DNA of 64,000 nt from Flavihumibacter rivuli (GCF_018595685.2 NZ_CP092334.1:3934001-3998000); one strand, 5' to 3'. Numbered from the stretch's first letter, positions 1 to 8,881 are shown. Program-made: numbers and translations. The notes: generated by a model not told the origin, from the letters alone.

Positions 1-163
1 TGGCTGATGGTATAGGCTACCGGAAGGATTTGCTGCATGCAGGATGGTTTATTGACCAAAGGTAGTTGATGAAGTTGCCCAACCGCCCTGGAATTGGATG
101 AATGACAAGTTTCACCAGCTGAACAGGGAGCTCTGGCATTTACCGCAGTTTTCCCGATCGTAA
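1..163 (+). pseudogene. Possible frameshifted 3' end of an unidentified gene
   Basis: Frame 3 is open from the window edge to a TAG at 63-65 and reads ADGIGYRKDLLHAGWFIDQR. Frame 2 is then open from 56 to a TAA at 161-163 and ends in a tail rich in W, P, F and charged residues (WNWMNDKFHQLNRELW). The two join into one plausible protein end if one A is added to the AAA run at 58-60. This could be a genuine frameshift, a sequencing indel or chance. The family is not recognised and most of the gene lies outside the window. Confidence 0.3.
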
Positions 164-194
164 AGACCCCAAACGTTAAAGTTTTGACGGAATG

Positions 195-224
195 TTGTTT
201 GGTAAGAATTAAACACTACCTTCG
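195..224 (+). promoter_or_regulatory. Predicted promoter of the RRM gene
   Basis: TTG at 195-197 is followed after 19 bp by TACCTTCG at 217-224. This resembles the Bacteroidota TTG / TAnnTTTG promoter with one mismatch. It would give a 5' leader of roughly 115 nt before the ATG at 346, long for this window and compatible with post-transcriptional control of an RNA-binding protein gene. Not tested. Confidence 0.4.
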
Positions 225-345
225 TTGGGTTATTTTGAGCTTCGCAAGTTTAGTAATTGCCTAATTATACAGCCTAGCAATCTGCCTCTGGTTATTCCCT
301 TACTTGTTGCCTTCTCAAGCATTTTTTATTTTTTCAATTTTTGTT

Positions 346-645
346 ATGAACATTTATGTTTCAAACCTGGGCTTCAGTTTAATGAACGAAGACCTGAAAT
401 CTCTTTTTTCATCTTATGGTGAAGTGGCTAGCGCCAATATCATCAATGATAAGTTTACTGGTCAATCAAGGGGCTTCGGTTTCGTTGAGATGCCCGATAC
501 GGATCAGGCTAAAGCAGCCATTGCCGGACTGGACCAGTCAACTTTTGATGGCAGGACCATTAAGGTGAACGAAGCGAAACCAAGGGAAAGCAAGCCTTTT
601 GCCGGTGGATCTTATAAGGTTGGCGGCAACCGCGGTGGCTGGTAA
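346..645 (+). CDS. RRM-domain RNA-binding protein
   Basis: A 99-residue protein made of one RNA recognition motif. RNP2 is IYVSNL at residues 3-8 and RNP1 is RGFGFVEM at 42-49; these beta-strand motifs carry the aromatic residues that stack on RNA bases. A short Lys/Gly-rich tail (about 78-99, ending GGNRGGW) follows, as in bacterial and plant glycine-rich RNA-binding proteins. It is probably a cytoplasmic single-stranded RNA binder or chaperone; such genes are common in Bacteroidota, which often lack classical Hfq, and the target is unknown. I chose the ATG at 346 because MNIYVSNL is the family N-terminus and the upstream codons are hydrophobic read-through. The gene stands alone with its own promoter and terminator. 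Confidence 0.92.
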   Translation: MNIYVSNLGFSLMNEDLKSLFSSYGEVASANIINDKFTGQSRGFGFVEMPDTDQAKAAIAGLDQSTFDGRTIKVNEAKPRESKPFAGGSYKVGGNRGGW

Positions 646-667
646 TAGCCATTGGAAGATTTTTGTT

Positions 668-697
668 ATCCCCCGGACATTCCGGGGGATTTTTTTT
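668..697 (+). terminator. Rho-independent terminator after the RRM gene
   Basis: ATCCCCCGG and CCGGGGGAT form a perfect 9-bp stem around a five-base loop (ACATT), followed by a run of eight T. It starts 22 bases after the stop codon of the RRM gene. Confidence 0.9.
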
Positions 698-799
698 GCC
701 TATATACGATGGGGTTGGTTGAATTTTGACTGTTACTAAAGGAAGCGGATGAGACAATCTATTGGAAAAGAGCAGGTGGCAAGGGGAAAATGGTCAATA

Positions 800-1675
800 T
801 CAATAAGTGGCGTTTTTGAAAGCATGGGGAGTGGTGTTGAACCGGGCTTTAAATGAACGGAAGAAATGGGAAGGGCTTTCAAAACCACATTCAAAAATAA
901 CATCGGTGATGGATTTATGCTGATCACGCAAGAGTAATAATGAATGATGTAGCCGCTTTTCCAATAGCCATTTTCCAGGGGTGGTCTTATAGATTTTCTG
1001 GAAATCACGTTTGAAGGAGGAAAGACTCCTGTTGCATAAAATTGCGAACTGTTCAAGGTTAAGGTTATAACAAAAATTATCTTCCATCACCCGTTGTAAA
1101 GTAACCTGTTGATTTTCGTGCATTAAGTAACAGAAATAGGATAGGATTTCTTCATTCTTTTGGTTTTCGGCAATAGTTAAGATCAATTCCTTGAACTTAA
1201 GTTCCAACAAGTAGGGGTCGGGTTCAATGGTTCCGCCAAAATAGGATGCGAATGAAAGAAAGAAACCTGTCAGCGTATCGCTTTTTTCAAGGATCATTAC
1301 TGGTTCGAAAACAGGAAGGGAGTTATTTAGGGGCTTTGATTTGGCTCTTATTGTGTCACAAATGAATTTATCGGGGAAAAAAAATAGTACAACGCAAAAC
1401 CCTTTCTCAAGGAAGTTTTCAAATATCCAGGCCCCCTTGCGAACAAATACACAGGTATCACTCCCAATTGAATACGATTTTCGGGCGGTGTGCCAGATCT
1501 TATTCCCCTCTACAACATAAAATAGGTAATTGAATTGACTCCAGGCATCTGAAAATTTCGCCTTCATGAGGCGGGCTTCTAATGGGCAATTGAATACTGT
1601 AATCAGAGAATCGCTGCAATTGAACTGGCGATAATACCCTGGATGTTTAAGAACGCTTTCGTAAAAATTGACCAT
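800..1675 (-). CDS. AraC-family transcriptional regulator
   Basis: The C-terminal ~100 residues form the double helix-turn-helix DNA-binding domain of AraC/XylS proteins: the first HTH lies around LEQFAILCNRSLSSFKRDF and the second around ITDVIFECGFESPSHFFRSF, followed by the usual FNTTP motif. The N-terminal ~180 residues would be the ligand-sensing domain (AraC_binding/cupin-like), with no motif that names a ligand. The longest frame begins at a TTG at 1756; I prefer the ATG at 1675 (MVNFYESV, 291 aa), which fits usual family length. It is divergent from the methyltransferase gene at 1848, separated by about 170 bp, so it may control that gene. That link is inference from position only. Confidence 0.85.
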   Translation of the reverse strand: MVNFYESVLKHPGYYRQFNCSDSLITVFNCPLEARLMKAKFSDAWSQFNYLFYVVEGNKIWHTARKSYSIGSDTCVFVRKGAWIFENFLEKGFCVVLFFFPDKFICDTIRAKSKPLNNSLPVFEPVMILEKSDTLTGFFLSFASYFGGTIEPDPYLLELKFKELILTIAENQKNEEILSYFCYLMHENQQVTLQRVMEDNFCYNLNLEQFAILCNRSLSSFKRDFQKIYKTTPGKWLLEKRLHHSLLLLRDQHKSITDVIFECGFESPSHFFRSFKARFNTTPHAFKNATY

Positions 1676-1847
1676 ATAGCTCGGTAAGTACAATTTACAA
1701 AATATAGCAGGAAAGACCTCGGATTTTCCCGGTTTATGGGCTTGTTCATTACCCAAATGAACTTTATAGGCAACTTTATGAACTCCTGGGTAAATGGATG
1801 CTTCTTATTGCGAATTAACTTTATTCCGAACCTTAAAATAAAATCAA

Positions 1848-2690
1848 ATGGTAACAGACACATCCTCGCTTAAACCAGCGAACCCTAACAAGCAGTTATG
1901 GGAGAAAGGTGACTTTACGCGCATTGCATCCACCATGCGCGAAAGTGGAGAAGCACTTGTCGCAAATTTGGGAATCCGGGAAGGATGGGAAGTTCTTGAC
2001 CTCGGTTGTGGGGATGGAACCACGGCAATACCGGCTGCCAGGGCTGGGGCAAATGTATTGGGGGTTGATATTGCCAGCAACCTCGTAAAGGCTGGGAATG
2101 AACGTGCCAAAGAAGCAGGACTGGAGAATTGCCTTTTCCAGGAAGGTGACGCTTCAGGGTTGGTTGCCCTGGGAGATCAATCTTTTGATCTTGTAGTAAC
2201 TGTATTCGGTGCCATGTTTGCGCCCAGGCCATTTGATGTGGCCAGTGAAATGGCACGTGTTACCCGGAAGGGAGGGCAAATAGTTATGGGGAACTGGATT
2301 CCGGGTGATCCCACACTGGTAGCCCAGATCCTGAAAATCAGTTCTGCTTACACACCGCCACCACCGGAAGGCTTTGTTAGCCCAATGCTTTGGGGAGTGG
2401 AAGACCATGTCATAGAGCGTTTTGGCAAAGCGGGAATTCCAAAGGAAAACATAGCGTTCAGCAGGGAAAAATTTGTATTTCGTGCGCCTTTTTCGCCGTC
2501 ACAGTTCGTTGAGGTCTTTAAAAACTATTATGGTCCAACCATGAATGCATTTGAGAGTGCGGAGAAAAATGGCAAGGCAGGGGAGTTGCAAAAGGAGTTG
2601 GAAGACTTGTTCAATAGCCAGAATCAAAGTCCCTCAGCTGAAGCCACCGAGATTCCAGCCACTTATTTGCTGGTAAAGGCTTTGGTATAA
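1848..2690 (+). CDS. Class I SAM-dependent methyltransferase
   Basis: A 280-residue Rossmann-fold methyltransferase. Motif I, the SAM-binding glycine loop, is VLDLGCGDG at residues 49-57, and the acidic residue contacting the ribose is in GVDIA (72-76). Motifs after it (FDLVVTVFGAMFAPRPFD, then MARVTRKGGQIVMGNW) match the Methyltransf_11/UbiE group. The substrate cannot be read from the sequence; small metabolites or quinone-like compounds are typical for the group. Divergent from the AraC-family gene, and followed by a strong terminator about 100 bp downstream, so probably monocistronic. Confidence 0.85.
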   Translation: MVTDTSSLKPANPNKQLWEKGDFTRIASTMRESGEALVANLGIREGWEVLDLGCGDGTTAIPAARAGANVLGVDIASNLVKAGNERAKEAGLENCLFQEGDASGLVALGDQSFDLVVTVFGAMFAPRPFDVASEMARVTRKGGQIVMGNWIPGDPTLVAQILKISSAYTPPPPEGFVSPMLWGVEDHVIERFGKAGIPKENIAFSREKFVFRAPFSPSQFVEVFKNYYGPTMNAFESAEKNGKAGELQKELEDLFNSQNQSPSAEATEIPATYLLVKALV

Positions 2691-2788
2691 CTTGAAAAAT
2701 AACGAGAAGCTTAGCTGGCCTAACCGAAAGGGCAGGTCTTAGCCGCTCTGGCAGGTAAGATTCCGTAACACTTACGAATATTGAGCCC

Positions 2789-2815
2789 TCCCCCGGAATT
2801 TCCGGGGGATTTTTT
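2789..2815 (+). terminator. Rho-independent terminator after the methyltransferase gene
   Basis: TCCCCCGGAA and TTCCGGGGGA pair around a short loop and are followed by a run of six T. The stem is nearly the same sequence as the terminator at 668-697, which also carries the CCCCCGG / CCGGGGG core. Confidence 0.88.
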
Positions 2816-2908
2816 ATGAGGGGAGGCCATGCCTTAGTTGTCCAAATGGGGAATTGGTTTCCCCGCAGGAATGCCGCAAATAACCGCTGCTTCAATCCAA
2901 TTTTACCT

Positions 2909-2916
2909 TAGTTTTG
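2909..2916 (+). promoter_or_regulatory. Candidate -7 promoter box for tRNA-Arg
   Basis: TAGTTTTG matches the Bacteroidota -7 consensus TAnnTTTG and lies 39 bases before the first base of the tRNA. I see no TTG at the usual upstream spacing, so this is a partial match. Confidence 0.35.
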
Positions 2917-2955
2917 CAGCCCCTGACCGTCCAACCCGGATGGTCCTTGTTCCCT

Positions 2956-3027
2956 GGCCTCGTAGTACAATGGATAGTATAAGAGTTTCCGAAGCTCCAG
3001 ATCCAGGTTCGATTCCTGGCGAGGCCA
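2956..3027 (+). tRNA. tRNA-Arg (anticodon CCG)
   Basis: A 72-base cloverleaf. The acceptor arms GGCCTCG (2956-2962) and CGAGGCC (3020-3026) pair perfectly. The D stem GTAC/GTAT is present, the anticodon loop reads TTCCGAA giving anticodon CCG for the CGG codon, and the T arm is CCAGG-TTCGATT-CCTGG. The discriminator base is A and the 3' CCA is not encoded. The anticodon stem has an A-C mismatch at 27-43, a mild oddity. The gene stands alone. Confidence 0.95.
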
Positions 3028-3128
3028 CACTTCCTTTCCCTTTTAGGATTTTACCCCAACACTTTACCATTTGTATTATATTGTCTTTGGCAACCCTGTG
3101 CTGAAGGCCGGGTTTCCCTTTCTTATTT

Positions 3129-4148
3129 ATGCAGCATCTCGACAGGATCCCGGCAACCCCTCCCCGTATTGCTCCCCTGCCCACGGGTATTGACCGCCCC
3201 CTTTGGTCGGTCATGATCCCTGTATACAACTGTTATGGATACATAGAAAGGACATTGCGATCTGTTTTGGACCAGGATGCCGGACCCGAGCAAATGCAAA
3301 TAGAAATCATTGATGATGCCAGTACAGATGGGGATATTGAAGCAATGGTGCATTGCCTTGGCAAGGGGCGGGTCCAATATTTCCGCCAACCGGTGAACAG
3401 GGGGAGCCTGAGGAATTTTGAAAGCTGTATTAATAGGGCAAAGGGATACCGGGTGCATATCCTTCATGGGGATGATATGGTGAAACCTGGATTTTACCAG
3501 GAGATAGAGGCGCTCTTCAAGGCCCATCCGGAAGCGGGTGCTGCATTTACCCGGAACGACTATATTGATGAAAGGGATCGGCACCTGCACAGTAAACCGA
3601 ATATCCAGGAAAATAAGGGTATTATTGAGAATTGGCTCTTTAAGATCGCATCGGCCAACCTGCTGCAGCCCCCGGCCATAGTAGTAAAGCGGAGTGTTTA
3701 CGAACACCTGGGTGGTTTCTTTGCGGTACATTATGGAGAAGACTGGGAAATGTGGGCCCGGATTGCCGCTCATTACCCGGTTGCCTATTCACCCGAAAGT
3801 CTTGCGCTTTACAGGAAGCATAATGAAAACATTACGGCCAATGCCTACAAGACCGGTCAGTGCATCAGGGATATTGAAAAGGTGATCAGCATAATCCAGG
3901 GGTATGTCCCTGACCAGGACAAGCAGATCACCCAACGTAATGCTAAACGGGTCTTTTCGCAGTTCTTTGGAGGCATTGCGCAAAGCCATTATTACAGTGA
4001 TCGGGAGGCGTTCTTTAATTTGGCTTACCAGAATTTTTTATTTGACAAGCGATTGGAAACCTTGGTATCTTTTGGTCGAATTGCCACCCGACATGCATGG
4101 GAACAGGCTAAATCGTCAGCGAAGAAACTACTATTGCCGGGGAATTAG
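3129..4148 (+). CDS. Family 2 glycosyltransferase
   Basis: A 339-residue GT-A fold enzyme. It starts the fold with SVMIPVYNCYGYIERTL (about 27-43), followed by the nucleotide-binding DDAS (62-65), the metal-binding HGDD pair (113-116) and a catalytic-type GEDWEMW (203-209). Family 2 enzymes transfer a sugar from a nucleotide donor with inversion, here probably onto a lipid-linked surface glycan at the inner face of the membrane. It begins a plus-strand cluster with a Wzm/Wzt-type exporter and a second glycosyltransferase, so a role in O-antigen-like or other exported polysaccharide is inferred. Donor and acceptor are unknown. Confidence 0.88.
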   Translation: MQHLDRIPATPPRIAPLPTGIDRPLWSVMIPVYNCYGYIERTLRSVLDQDAGPEQMQIEIIDDASTDGDIEAMVHCLGKGRVQYFRQPVNRGSLRNFESCINRAKGYRVHILHGDDMVKPGFYQEIEALFKAHPEAGAAFTRNDYIDERDRHLHSKPNIQENKGIIENWLFKIASANLLQPPAIVVKRSVYEHLGGFFAVHYGEDWEMWARIAAHYPVAYSPESLALYRKHNENITANAYKTGQCIRDIEKVISIIQGYVPDQDKQITQRNAKRVFSQFFGGIAQSHYYSDREAFFNLAYQNFLFDKRLETLVSFGRIATRHAWEQAKSSAKKLLLPGN

Positions 4149-4172
4149 GTCAGCCCATAAAAGCTGTAAAAA

Positions 4173-5024
4173 ATGAGATCGGATAAACAATACTGGGAAT
4201 GGGAGATAGGGCCGCAAAGCCATTGGTTGGGTACTAGTTTCAGGGAACTGGTAGCCTACAAAGATCTTTTATTTGGTATGGTAAGAAAGGATTTCATTGG
4301 AGCTTACCAGCAGACCCTCCTGGGGCCATTCTGGATGTTATTCCAGCCCTTACTTTCTGTACTTGTTTACGTCATTGTCTTTAATGGTATCATTGGGATT
4401 TCAACAGCCGGCAAACCCGCTTTTTTATTTTACCTGGCGGGTATCATTATTTGGAACTTCTTTTCTGATCTGCTGCTGTCCAATGCATCTGTTATTACGG
4501 CCAATGCCCCCATATTTAACAAGGTTTATTTTCCAAGACTGATTACGCCCCTTTCGCTGGTATTGCTACAATTGATAAGGCTGGGTATAAATTTGCTCTT
4601 ATTGGCAGGTGTATTGTTTTATTTTGTGTTGAATGGAACTGTTTCTCCGGATTGGGGTAATCTGCCAGTACTATTACCAATTATACTCATCATGGCTGGT
4701 TTTGCATTGGGAGGCGGACTTGTTGTGTCGGTGCTTACCGCAAAGTACCGTGACCTAACGGGATTACTTCAGTTGATTGTCAGGTTGTTGATGTTTGTCA
4801 GTCCCATTTTTTATACCAGCAAGGATGTTCCTGCAAAATGGGATTGGGTGGTGAAATTTAATCCACTGGCTCCGCTCATTGATGGTTTTCGTAGTATTTT
4901 ATTAGGCATTGGTAGTCCCGAATGGTTTGGGCTACTGTATAGTTTTGGCCTGATGATGCTTCTATTACTGGCAGGGATAATGATTTTTAGTAAATACATT
5001 GACAGGCTATTGGATGTTGCCTGA
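4173..5024 (+). CDS. ABC-2 polysaccharide export permease (Wzm/TagG/KpsM type)
   Basis: A 283-residue inner-membrane protein with about six hydrophobic segments. The N-terminal motif around FGMVRKDFIGAYQQTLLGPFW and the late motif VSPIFYTSKDVP are typical of the ABC-2 permeases that export O-antigen, teichoic acid or capsule. It lies 24 bp after the glycosyltransferase gene and 17 bp before the ATPase gene, its obvious partner, so the three are probably co-transcribed. Together permease and ATPase would carry a lipid-linked glycan across the inner membrane before ligation or further export. The exported glycan cannot be told. Confidence 0.9.
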   Translation: MRSDKQYWEWEIGPQSHWLGTSFRELVAYKDLLFGMVRKDFIGAYQQTLLGPFWMLFQPLLSVLVYVIVFNGIIGISTAGKPAFLFYLAGIIIWNFFSDLLLSNASVITANAPIFNKVYFPRLITPLSLVLLQLIRLGINLLLLAGVLFYFVLNGTVSPDWGNLPVLLPIILIMAGFALGGGLVVSVLTAKYRDLTGLLQLIVRLLMFVSPIFYTSKDVPAKWDWVVKFNPLAPLIDGFRSILLGIGSPEWFGLLYSFGLMMLLLLAGIMIFSKYIDRLLDVA

Positions 5025-5041
5025 TCCTAATATTCGATCCA

Positions 5042-6310
5042 ATGGCTGAGAAAGTTATTCAGGTAGAGGAAGTTTCCAAATGGTACCGGTTGGGAAAGAT
5101 CGGGGCAGGTTCTTTGCGCCAGGATATCCGCAAATGGTGGCTAAGCAAGGTGGCTGACATAAGCAAACAAAATGGGCCGGACCCTGGAATGGTTGCCAGA
5201 CTGTCCAGTGACCATATATGGGCGTTAAGGGATATTAGTTTTGAACTCAATCGTGGGGAGGTACTTGGCATCATAGGGAAAAATGGAGCGGGAAAATCAA
5301 CCTTGTTGAAGATACTTTCAAGGATCATCAAACCCAGTTCAGGAACAATAAGGGGAAGGGGGAAGGTCAGCAGTTTGCTGGAAATTGGTACTGGGTTTCA
5401 TTGGGAACTTAGTGGCAGGGAGAATATTTTCCTTAGTGGCTATATGCTGGGAATGAATAAGCGGGAAATTCAATCCAGGTTCGATGAGATCGTAACCTTT
5501 TCGGGTGTGGCTGATTTCCTTGATACGCCAGTTAAGCGCTATTCTTCCGGAATGTATGTCAGGCTGGCTTTTGCGGTTGCTGCGCATCTTGAACCTGATA
5601 TCCTTATTGTTGATGAAGTGCTGGCTGTAGGAGATGCGAGTTTCCAGAAAAAATGCATGGGTAAGATGCGTGAAGTTTCAAAGGAAAGCGGCCGTACCAT
5701 TCTTTTTGTTTCACATAATATGCAAGCCGTGAATGGACTGTGCAGCAGGGCAATATGGTTGGAAGAAGGAAGGTTGAAGCTGGATGGAAATGTTCAACAA
5801 GTGGTAAATGCTTATTCGGCTACACATAACCAGAACATCTGGAGCAGGTCCTGGGGAAAAGGTGAACATCCCCCTGGTAATGACCAGTTAACGATGAGGG
5901 GAATTGAATTGCTGCCGGAAATTTCCAATGAGGGTGGGACAATAGATATCCATACTCCTGTAACGGTCAGATTTCGATTTCATTTGCATGGCAGAACAGA
6001 AAGAATGGTAACTGAATTGTTATTGTTTACTGCGATTGGCGAATGCATATTTGCAGTGGTTAGTCCGTCTGAAACAGTTGACACAGGGCATTTCGAAGGG
6101 TTCTGTAAGGTGCCGGGCGATTTTCTGAACGACGGCTCTTATTACTTTACCTTCAGGGTCTTTAAGGGCAATAAGGAAACGGTATTCAGTTATGATGAAT
6201 GCCTTCATTTTACTGTTGACGAACCTGTGGGTAATAAGGAGTGGTATGTAAAATGGTGGGGTTATGTGCGGCCTAATTTCCCTGTTATTGTGAACCGAAT
6301 TGACTCATGA
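5042..6310 (+). CDS. ABC polysaccharide export ATPase with C-terminal cargo domain (Wzt type)
   Basis: A 422-residue protein. The nucleotide-binding domain has Walker A GKNGAGKST (79-87), signature YSSGM (167-171) and Walker B ILIVDE (187-192). A region from about residue 270 to the end, rich in beta structure (TPVTVRFRFHLHG; DGSYYFTFRVF), fits the Wzt C-terminal domain that recognises a finished, capped polysaccharide in E. coli O8/O9a-type systems. At 422 residues it is much longer than plain KpsT-type ATPases, which supports cargo-selective export. It powers the permease encoded just upstream. Its stop codon overlaps the next start (ATGA at 6307-6310), suggesting translational coupling to the following glycosyltransferase gene. 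Confidence 0.92.
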   Translation: MAEKVIQVEEVSKWYRLGKIGAGSLRQDIRKWWLSKVADISKQNGPDPGMVARLSSDHIWALRDISFELNRGEVLGIIGKNGAGKSTLLKILSRIIKPSSGTIRGRGKVSSLLEIGTGFHWELSGRENIFLSGYMLGMNKREIQSRFDEIVTFSGVADFLDTPVKRYSSGMYVRLAFAVAAHLEPDILIVDEVLAVGDASFQKKCMGKMREVSKESGRTILFVSHNMQAVNGLCSRAIWLEEGRLKLDGNVQQVVNAYSATHNQNIWSRSWGKGEHPPGNDQLTMRGIELLPEISNEGGTIDIHTPVTVRFRFHLHGRTERMVTELLLFTAIGECIFAVVSPSETVDTGHFEGFCKVPGDFLNDGSYYFTFRVFKGNKETVFSYDECLHFTVDEPVGNKEWYVKWWGYVRPNFPVIVNRIDS

Positions 6311-7254
6311 TTATGCATCCAATCATCTCAGTAATCATTCCCTGTTTTAACAATGGCCAATTCCTTTCAAAGGCAATTGAAAGTGTGTTGAGCCAGGGGA
6401 TGGGGGGCGTTGAGGTGGTGGTGGTTGATGATGGATCAAGTGATAATACAGCTGAAGTGGTGCGTTGTTTTACTGGGGTGAAGTATTACCGGCAGAGAAA
6501 CAGGGGTCTTTCTGCAGCCAGGAATAAAGGTGTAAAGGTGAGTAAAGGGAATTATCTTGTTTTTCTTGATGCCGACGATTGGCTCTTGCCCGGGGCATTA
6601 GCCCTAAACCTTTCCCTTCTACAAAAGGATTCCTCGCTTGGATTGGTTGCTGGGGCACATTACAAGTTTTTTGAGGTTCAAGACAAAATGGAATTAGTGG
6701 TGAAATCGCCCGGAAAGGATATTTACCTGGCCTTGCTGAAAGGAAATTTCATTGGGGCCCATTGTGCGGTTATGTTTCCAAGGTGGGTATTTAAAGAGTT
6801 CAGGTATGATCATAGCCTCAAGGCATGTGAGGATTATGATCTTTGTTTACGCATTGCGCGGAAATATCCATGCTTGTATCACACTGATCCTATTGCTGTT
6901 TATAGGATCCGAAATGGTAGTATGTCCGGCAATCCTGCTTTGATGCTGGAGTATTCGATTAAAGTCCTGCATTCCCAGAAATCCAGTCTGAGAACTGATG
7001 AGGAAAGGGCGGCCTTTCAATCTGGTTTAGAGTTTTGGAAGGATTATTATGTGACAGAAATCTGTGCCAAATTATACCATGATGTTGCCATACTGCACCA
7101 TAAGGCTGATCCCTCCTTGCTAAAGGTTCTATACAACACCCATAGACCTAAATATGAATGGATGATCAATGAGCTAGGCCTGCCTCCTTATGTGTGGAAG
7201 GGGGAGGGTGCCTGGAAAAACTTTGTTAGTTGGATCAGAAAGATCAGCCCATGA
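6307..7254 (+). CDS. Family 2 glycosyltransferase
   Basis: A 315-residue GT-A enzyme: ISVIIPCFNNGQFLSKAIE near the start, DDGSSDN at 41-47, and the metal-binding LDADDW at 87-92, followed by a catalytic-type ACEDYDLCLRI. The start overlaps the stop of the Wzt-like gene by four bases; an in-frame ATG at 6313 is an alternative. It closes the exopolysaccharide cluster and converges on cobT, 47 bp away. Its role is inferred from the cluster: adding a sugar to the exported glycan, possibly a terminal one read by the Wzt cargo domain. Donor and acceptor are not identifiable. Confidence 0.88.
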   Translation: MIMHPIISVIIPCFNNGQFLSKAIESVLSQGMGGVEVVVVDDGSSDNTAEVVRCFTGVKYYRQRNRGLSAARNKGVKVSKGNYLVFLDADDWLLPGALALNLSLLQKDSSLGLVAGAHYKFFEVQDKMELVVKSPGKDIYLALLKGNFIGAHCAVMFPRWVFKEFRYDHSLKACEDYDLCLRIARKYPCLYHTDPIAVYRIRNGSMSGNPALMLEYSIKVLHSQKSSLRTDEERAAFQSGLEFWKDYYVTEICAKLYHDVAILHHKADPSLLKVLYNTHRPKYEWMINELGLPPYVWKGEGAWKNFVSWIRKISP

Positions 7255-7301
7255 TCAGCTTTCAGATAGCGCTACTGGGCTGAACTTCAATGATCATTTC
7301 A

Positions 7302-8330
7302 TTATTGCCGGGAAACACCTGCATCCTCAAAACTTGCCATCTCATTTACAAAGTTCACTGCTGCATATAGCAAAGGCATGGCTAGTGCGGCGCCTGTGCC
7401 TTCACCAAGCCTGAGTCCCAGGTTCAGCAAGGGTTTGGCGTTCAGGTAATGGAGCATGCGCTGGTGTCCCTGTTCGCCCGAAGCATGGGCAAATAGGCAG
7501 TTGTTCAGTACTGAAGGTTGCATGGCATGCGCTACTAACAATGCAGCGGTGCTGATGAATCCATCCACTACAATGATCACTTTATGCTCTGCCGCCGCCA
7601 GGTAGGCACCCACCATCATGGCGATCTCATAACCACCGAGGTATTGAAGGGTCTTGATGGGCGATTGCAGGCTGATCACGTTGCGGTGCTTTTCGAAAAC
7701 GGCCTCCAGGGTTGCCTTCTTGGTTGCAAGTTGTTTTTCATCGGCCCCTGTTCCCTTGCCTACACATTTTTCGAGCGGGGTGTGGGTGATGGCTGCCATC
7801 AGCAGCGATGCGGATGAAGTGTTGCCGATACCCATTTCACCAAAGCCCATGCAATTGCTTCCTTCCGCTACCAGGTGCTCTACAATGCTCCTTCCATAAC
7901 CGATGGCGCGTTCTGTTTCCTCAAAGGTCATGGCCGCCTCTTCCAGGTAATTGCGGGTCCCATGGTTAATTTTGGCGGAGATGAATTGGGGATGGCTGAT
8001 GATATCACTGAAGTCGCCCTTAACCCCTGCATCCACTACTTTCAAATCGATCCCGTTCTGCCTGCAGAATACGTTGATGGCTGCACCACCCCTGATGAAA
8101 TTATACACCATCTGGCCGGTGATGGATTGGGGAAAGGGATTGACCAATCCTGTTTCGGAAATGCCATGGTCGCCTGCGAAAACAACAATAGTAGGACGAT
8201 TGATCACAGGATGGATACTGTCCTGGATGATTCCCGCCTGTAAGGCGATACGTTCCAGTTCTCCCAATGAACCAAGGGGTTTGGTCTTGTTGTTGATCTT
8301 CTCTTGCAATAATGTTGCTACTGTACTCAT
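7302..8330 (-). CDS. cobT: Nicotinate-nucleotide--dimethylbenzimidazole phosphoribosyltransferase
   Basis: CobT activates the lower ligand of cobalamin by making alpha-ribazole phosphate from nicotinate mononucleotide and dimethylbenzimidazole. The 342-residue length matches the family. Visible signatures are KPLGSLG near residue 17, FAGDHG (51-56), GEMGIGNTSSA (164-174) and the catalytic glutamate region RLGEGTGAAL, with Glu310 matching the general base of the Salmonella enzyme. It is the last gene of the B12 operon; its start overlaps the cobU stop by four bases. The partner cobalamin synthase gene cobS and the phosphatase cobC are not in this operon, so they must lie elsewhere or be absent. 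Confidence 0.95.
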   Translation of the reverse strand: MSTVATLLQEKINNKTKPLGSLGELERIALQAGIIQDSIHPVINRPTIVVFAGDHGISETGLVNPFPQSITGQMVYNFIRGGAAINVFCRQNGIDLKVVDAGVKGDFSDIISHPQFISAKINHGTRNYLEEAAMTFEETERAIGYGRSIVEHLVAEGSNCMGFGEMGIGNTSSASLLMAAITHTPLEKCVGKGTGADEKQLATKKATLEAVFEKHRNVISLQSPIKTLQYLGGYEIAMMVGAYLAAAEHKVIIVVDGFISTAALLVAHAMQPSVLNNCLFAHASGEQGHQRMLHYLNAKPLLNLGLRLGEGTGAALAMPLLYAAVNFVNEMASFEDAGVSRQ

Positions 8331-8872
8331 GCCTTTCTAAGTTTAGTGGATTTTACAACCAGCGGAATTCCGCTGACCATCAACACTACGTTTTCTGACC
8401 GCGCTGCAATGTATTGGTTCACCCATCCCTGCAGGTCGGTAAACTTCCTGCCTGTCTCCGTTTCGGCATGTAATCCCATGCCCAATTCGTTGGAGACGAT
8501 AAAGTAACAGCCGGGTGTCACCTTTAGTTGGTCGATCTCCCGCTTTGCTTCGGCGAGGCAAAGTTCAAGATCGTAGCCGTTATCAACAAAAAGATTGGTC
8601 AACCATAGCGTAATGCAGTCGATAATTATCGGCTGGTTTTTTTGTTCTATGGATGCCAGGTTTTTATCTATTTCAATTGTTTGCCATCCGTTGTGACGGT
8701 CGGCCTGGTGGCGCCGGATCCTTTGCTCAAAGTCCTCATCCCAACGGCGGGCAGTGGCCACATAAACTGGGTTGGGTGATAGGGCTTCCGCTAATTCCTG
8801 GGCATAGCGGCTCTTGCCGCTCCTCGCTCCCCCTGTGATGAAGGTCCAGTTGCTGGATGAATGGGTATTCAA
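8327..8872 (-). CDS. cobU: Adenosylcobinamide kinase / guanylyltransferase
   Basis: CobU phosphorylates adenosylcobinamide and then transfers GMP to it, giving adenosylcobinamide-GDP in nucleotide loop assembly. The P-loop GGARSGKS is at residues 14-21, and His55 in RIRRHQADRHNGW aligns with the guanylylated histidine of the family. The length of 181 residues is normal. An in-frame TAA lies four codons upstream and no ATG precedes the P-loop, so translation must start at the rare TTG at 8872. It sits 9 bp after the BtuF-like gene and overlaps cobT by four bases (ATGA), pointing to translational coupling inside the riboswitch-controlled operon. Confidence 0.93.
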   Translation of the reverse strand: MNTHSSSNWTFITGGARSGKSRYAQELAEALSPNPVYVATARRWDEDFEQRIRRHQADRHNGWQTIEIDKNLASIEQKNQPIIIDCITLWLTNLFVDNGYDLELCLAEAKREIDQLKVTPGCYFIVSNELGMGLHAETETGRKFTDLQGWVNQYIAARSENVVLMVSGIPLVVKSTKLRKA

Positions 8873-8881
8873 AGTTGTTCG

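Noticed and set aside
1816..1823. TAACTTTA as a promoter for the methyltransferase gene
   Set aside because: The nearest upstream TTG is only five bases away and the last base mismatches; too weak to list.
3123..3773. 216-codon minus-strand frame opposite the first glycosyltransferase
   Set aside because: The plus-strand frame carries all GT2 motifs; the reverse frame carries none.
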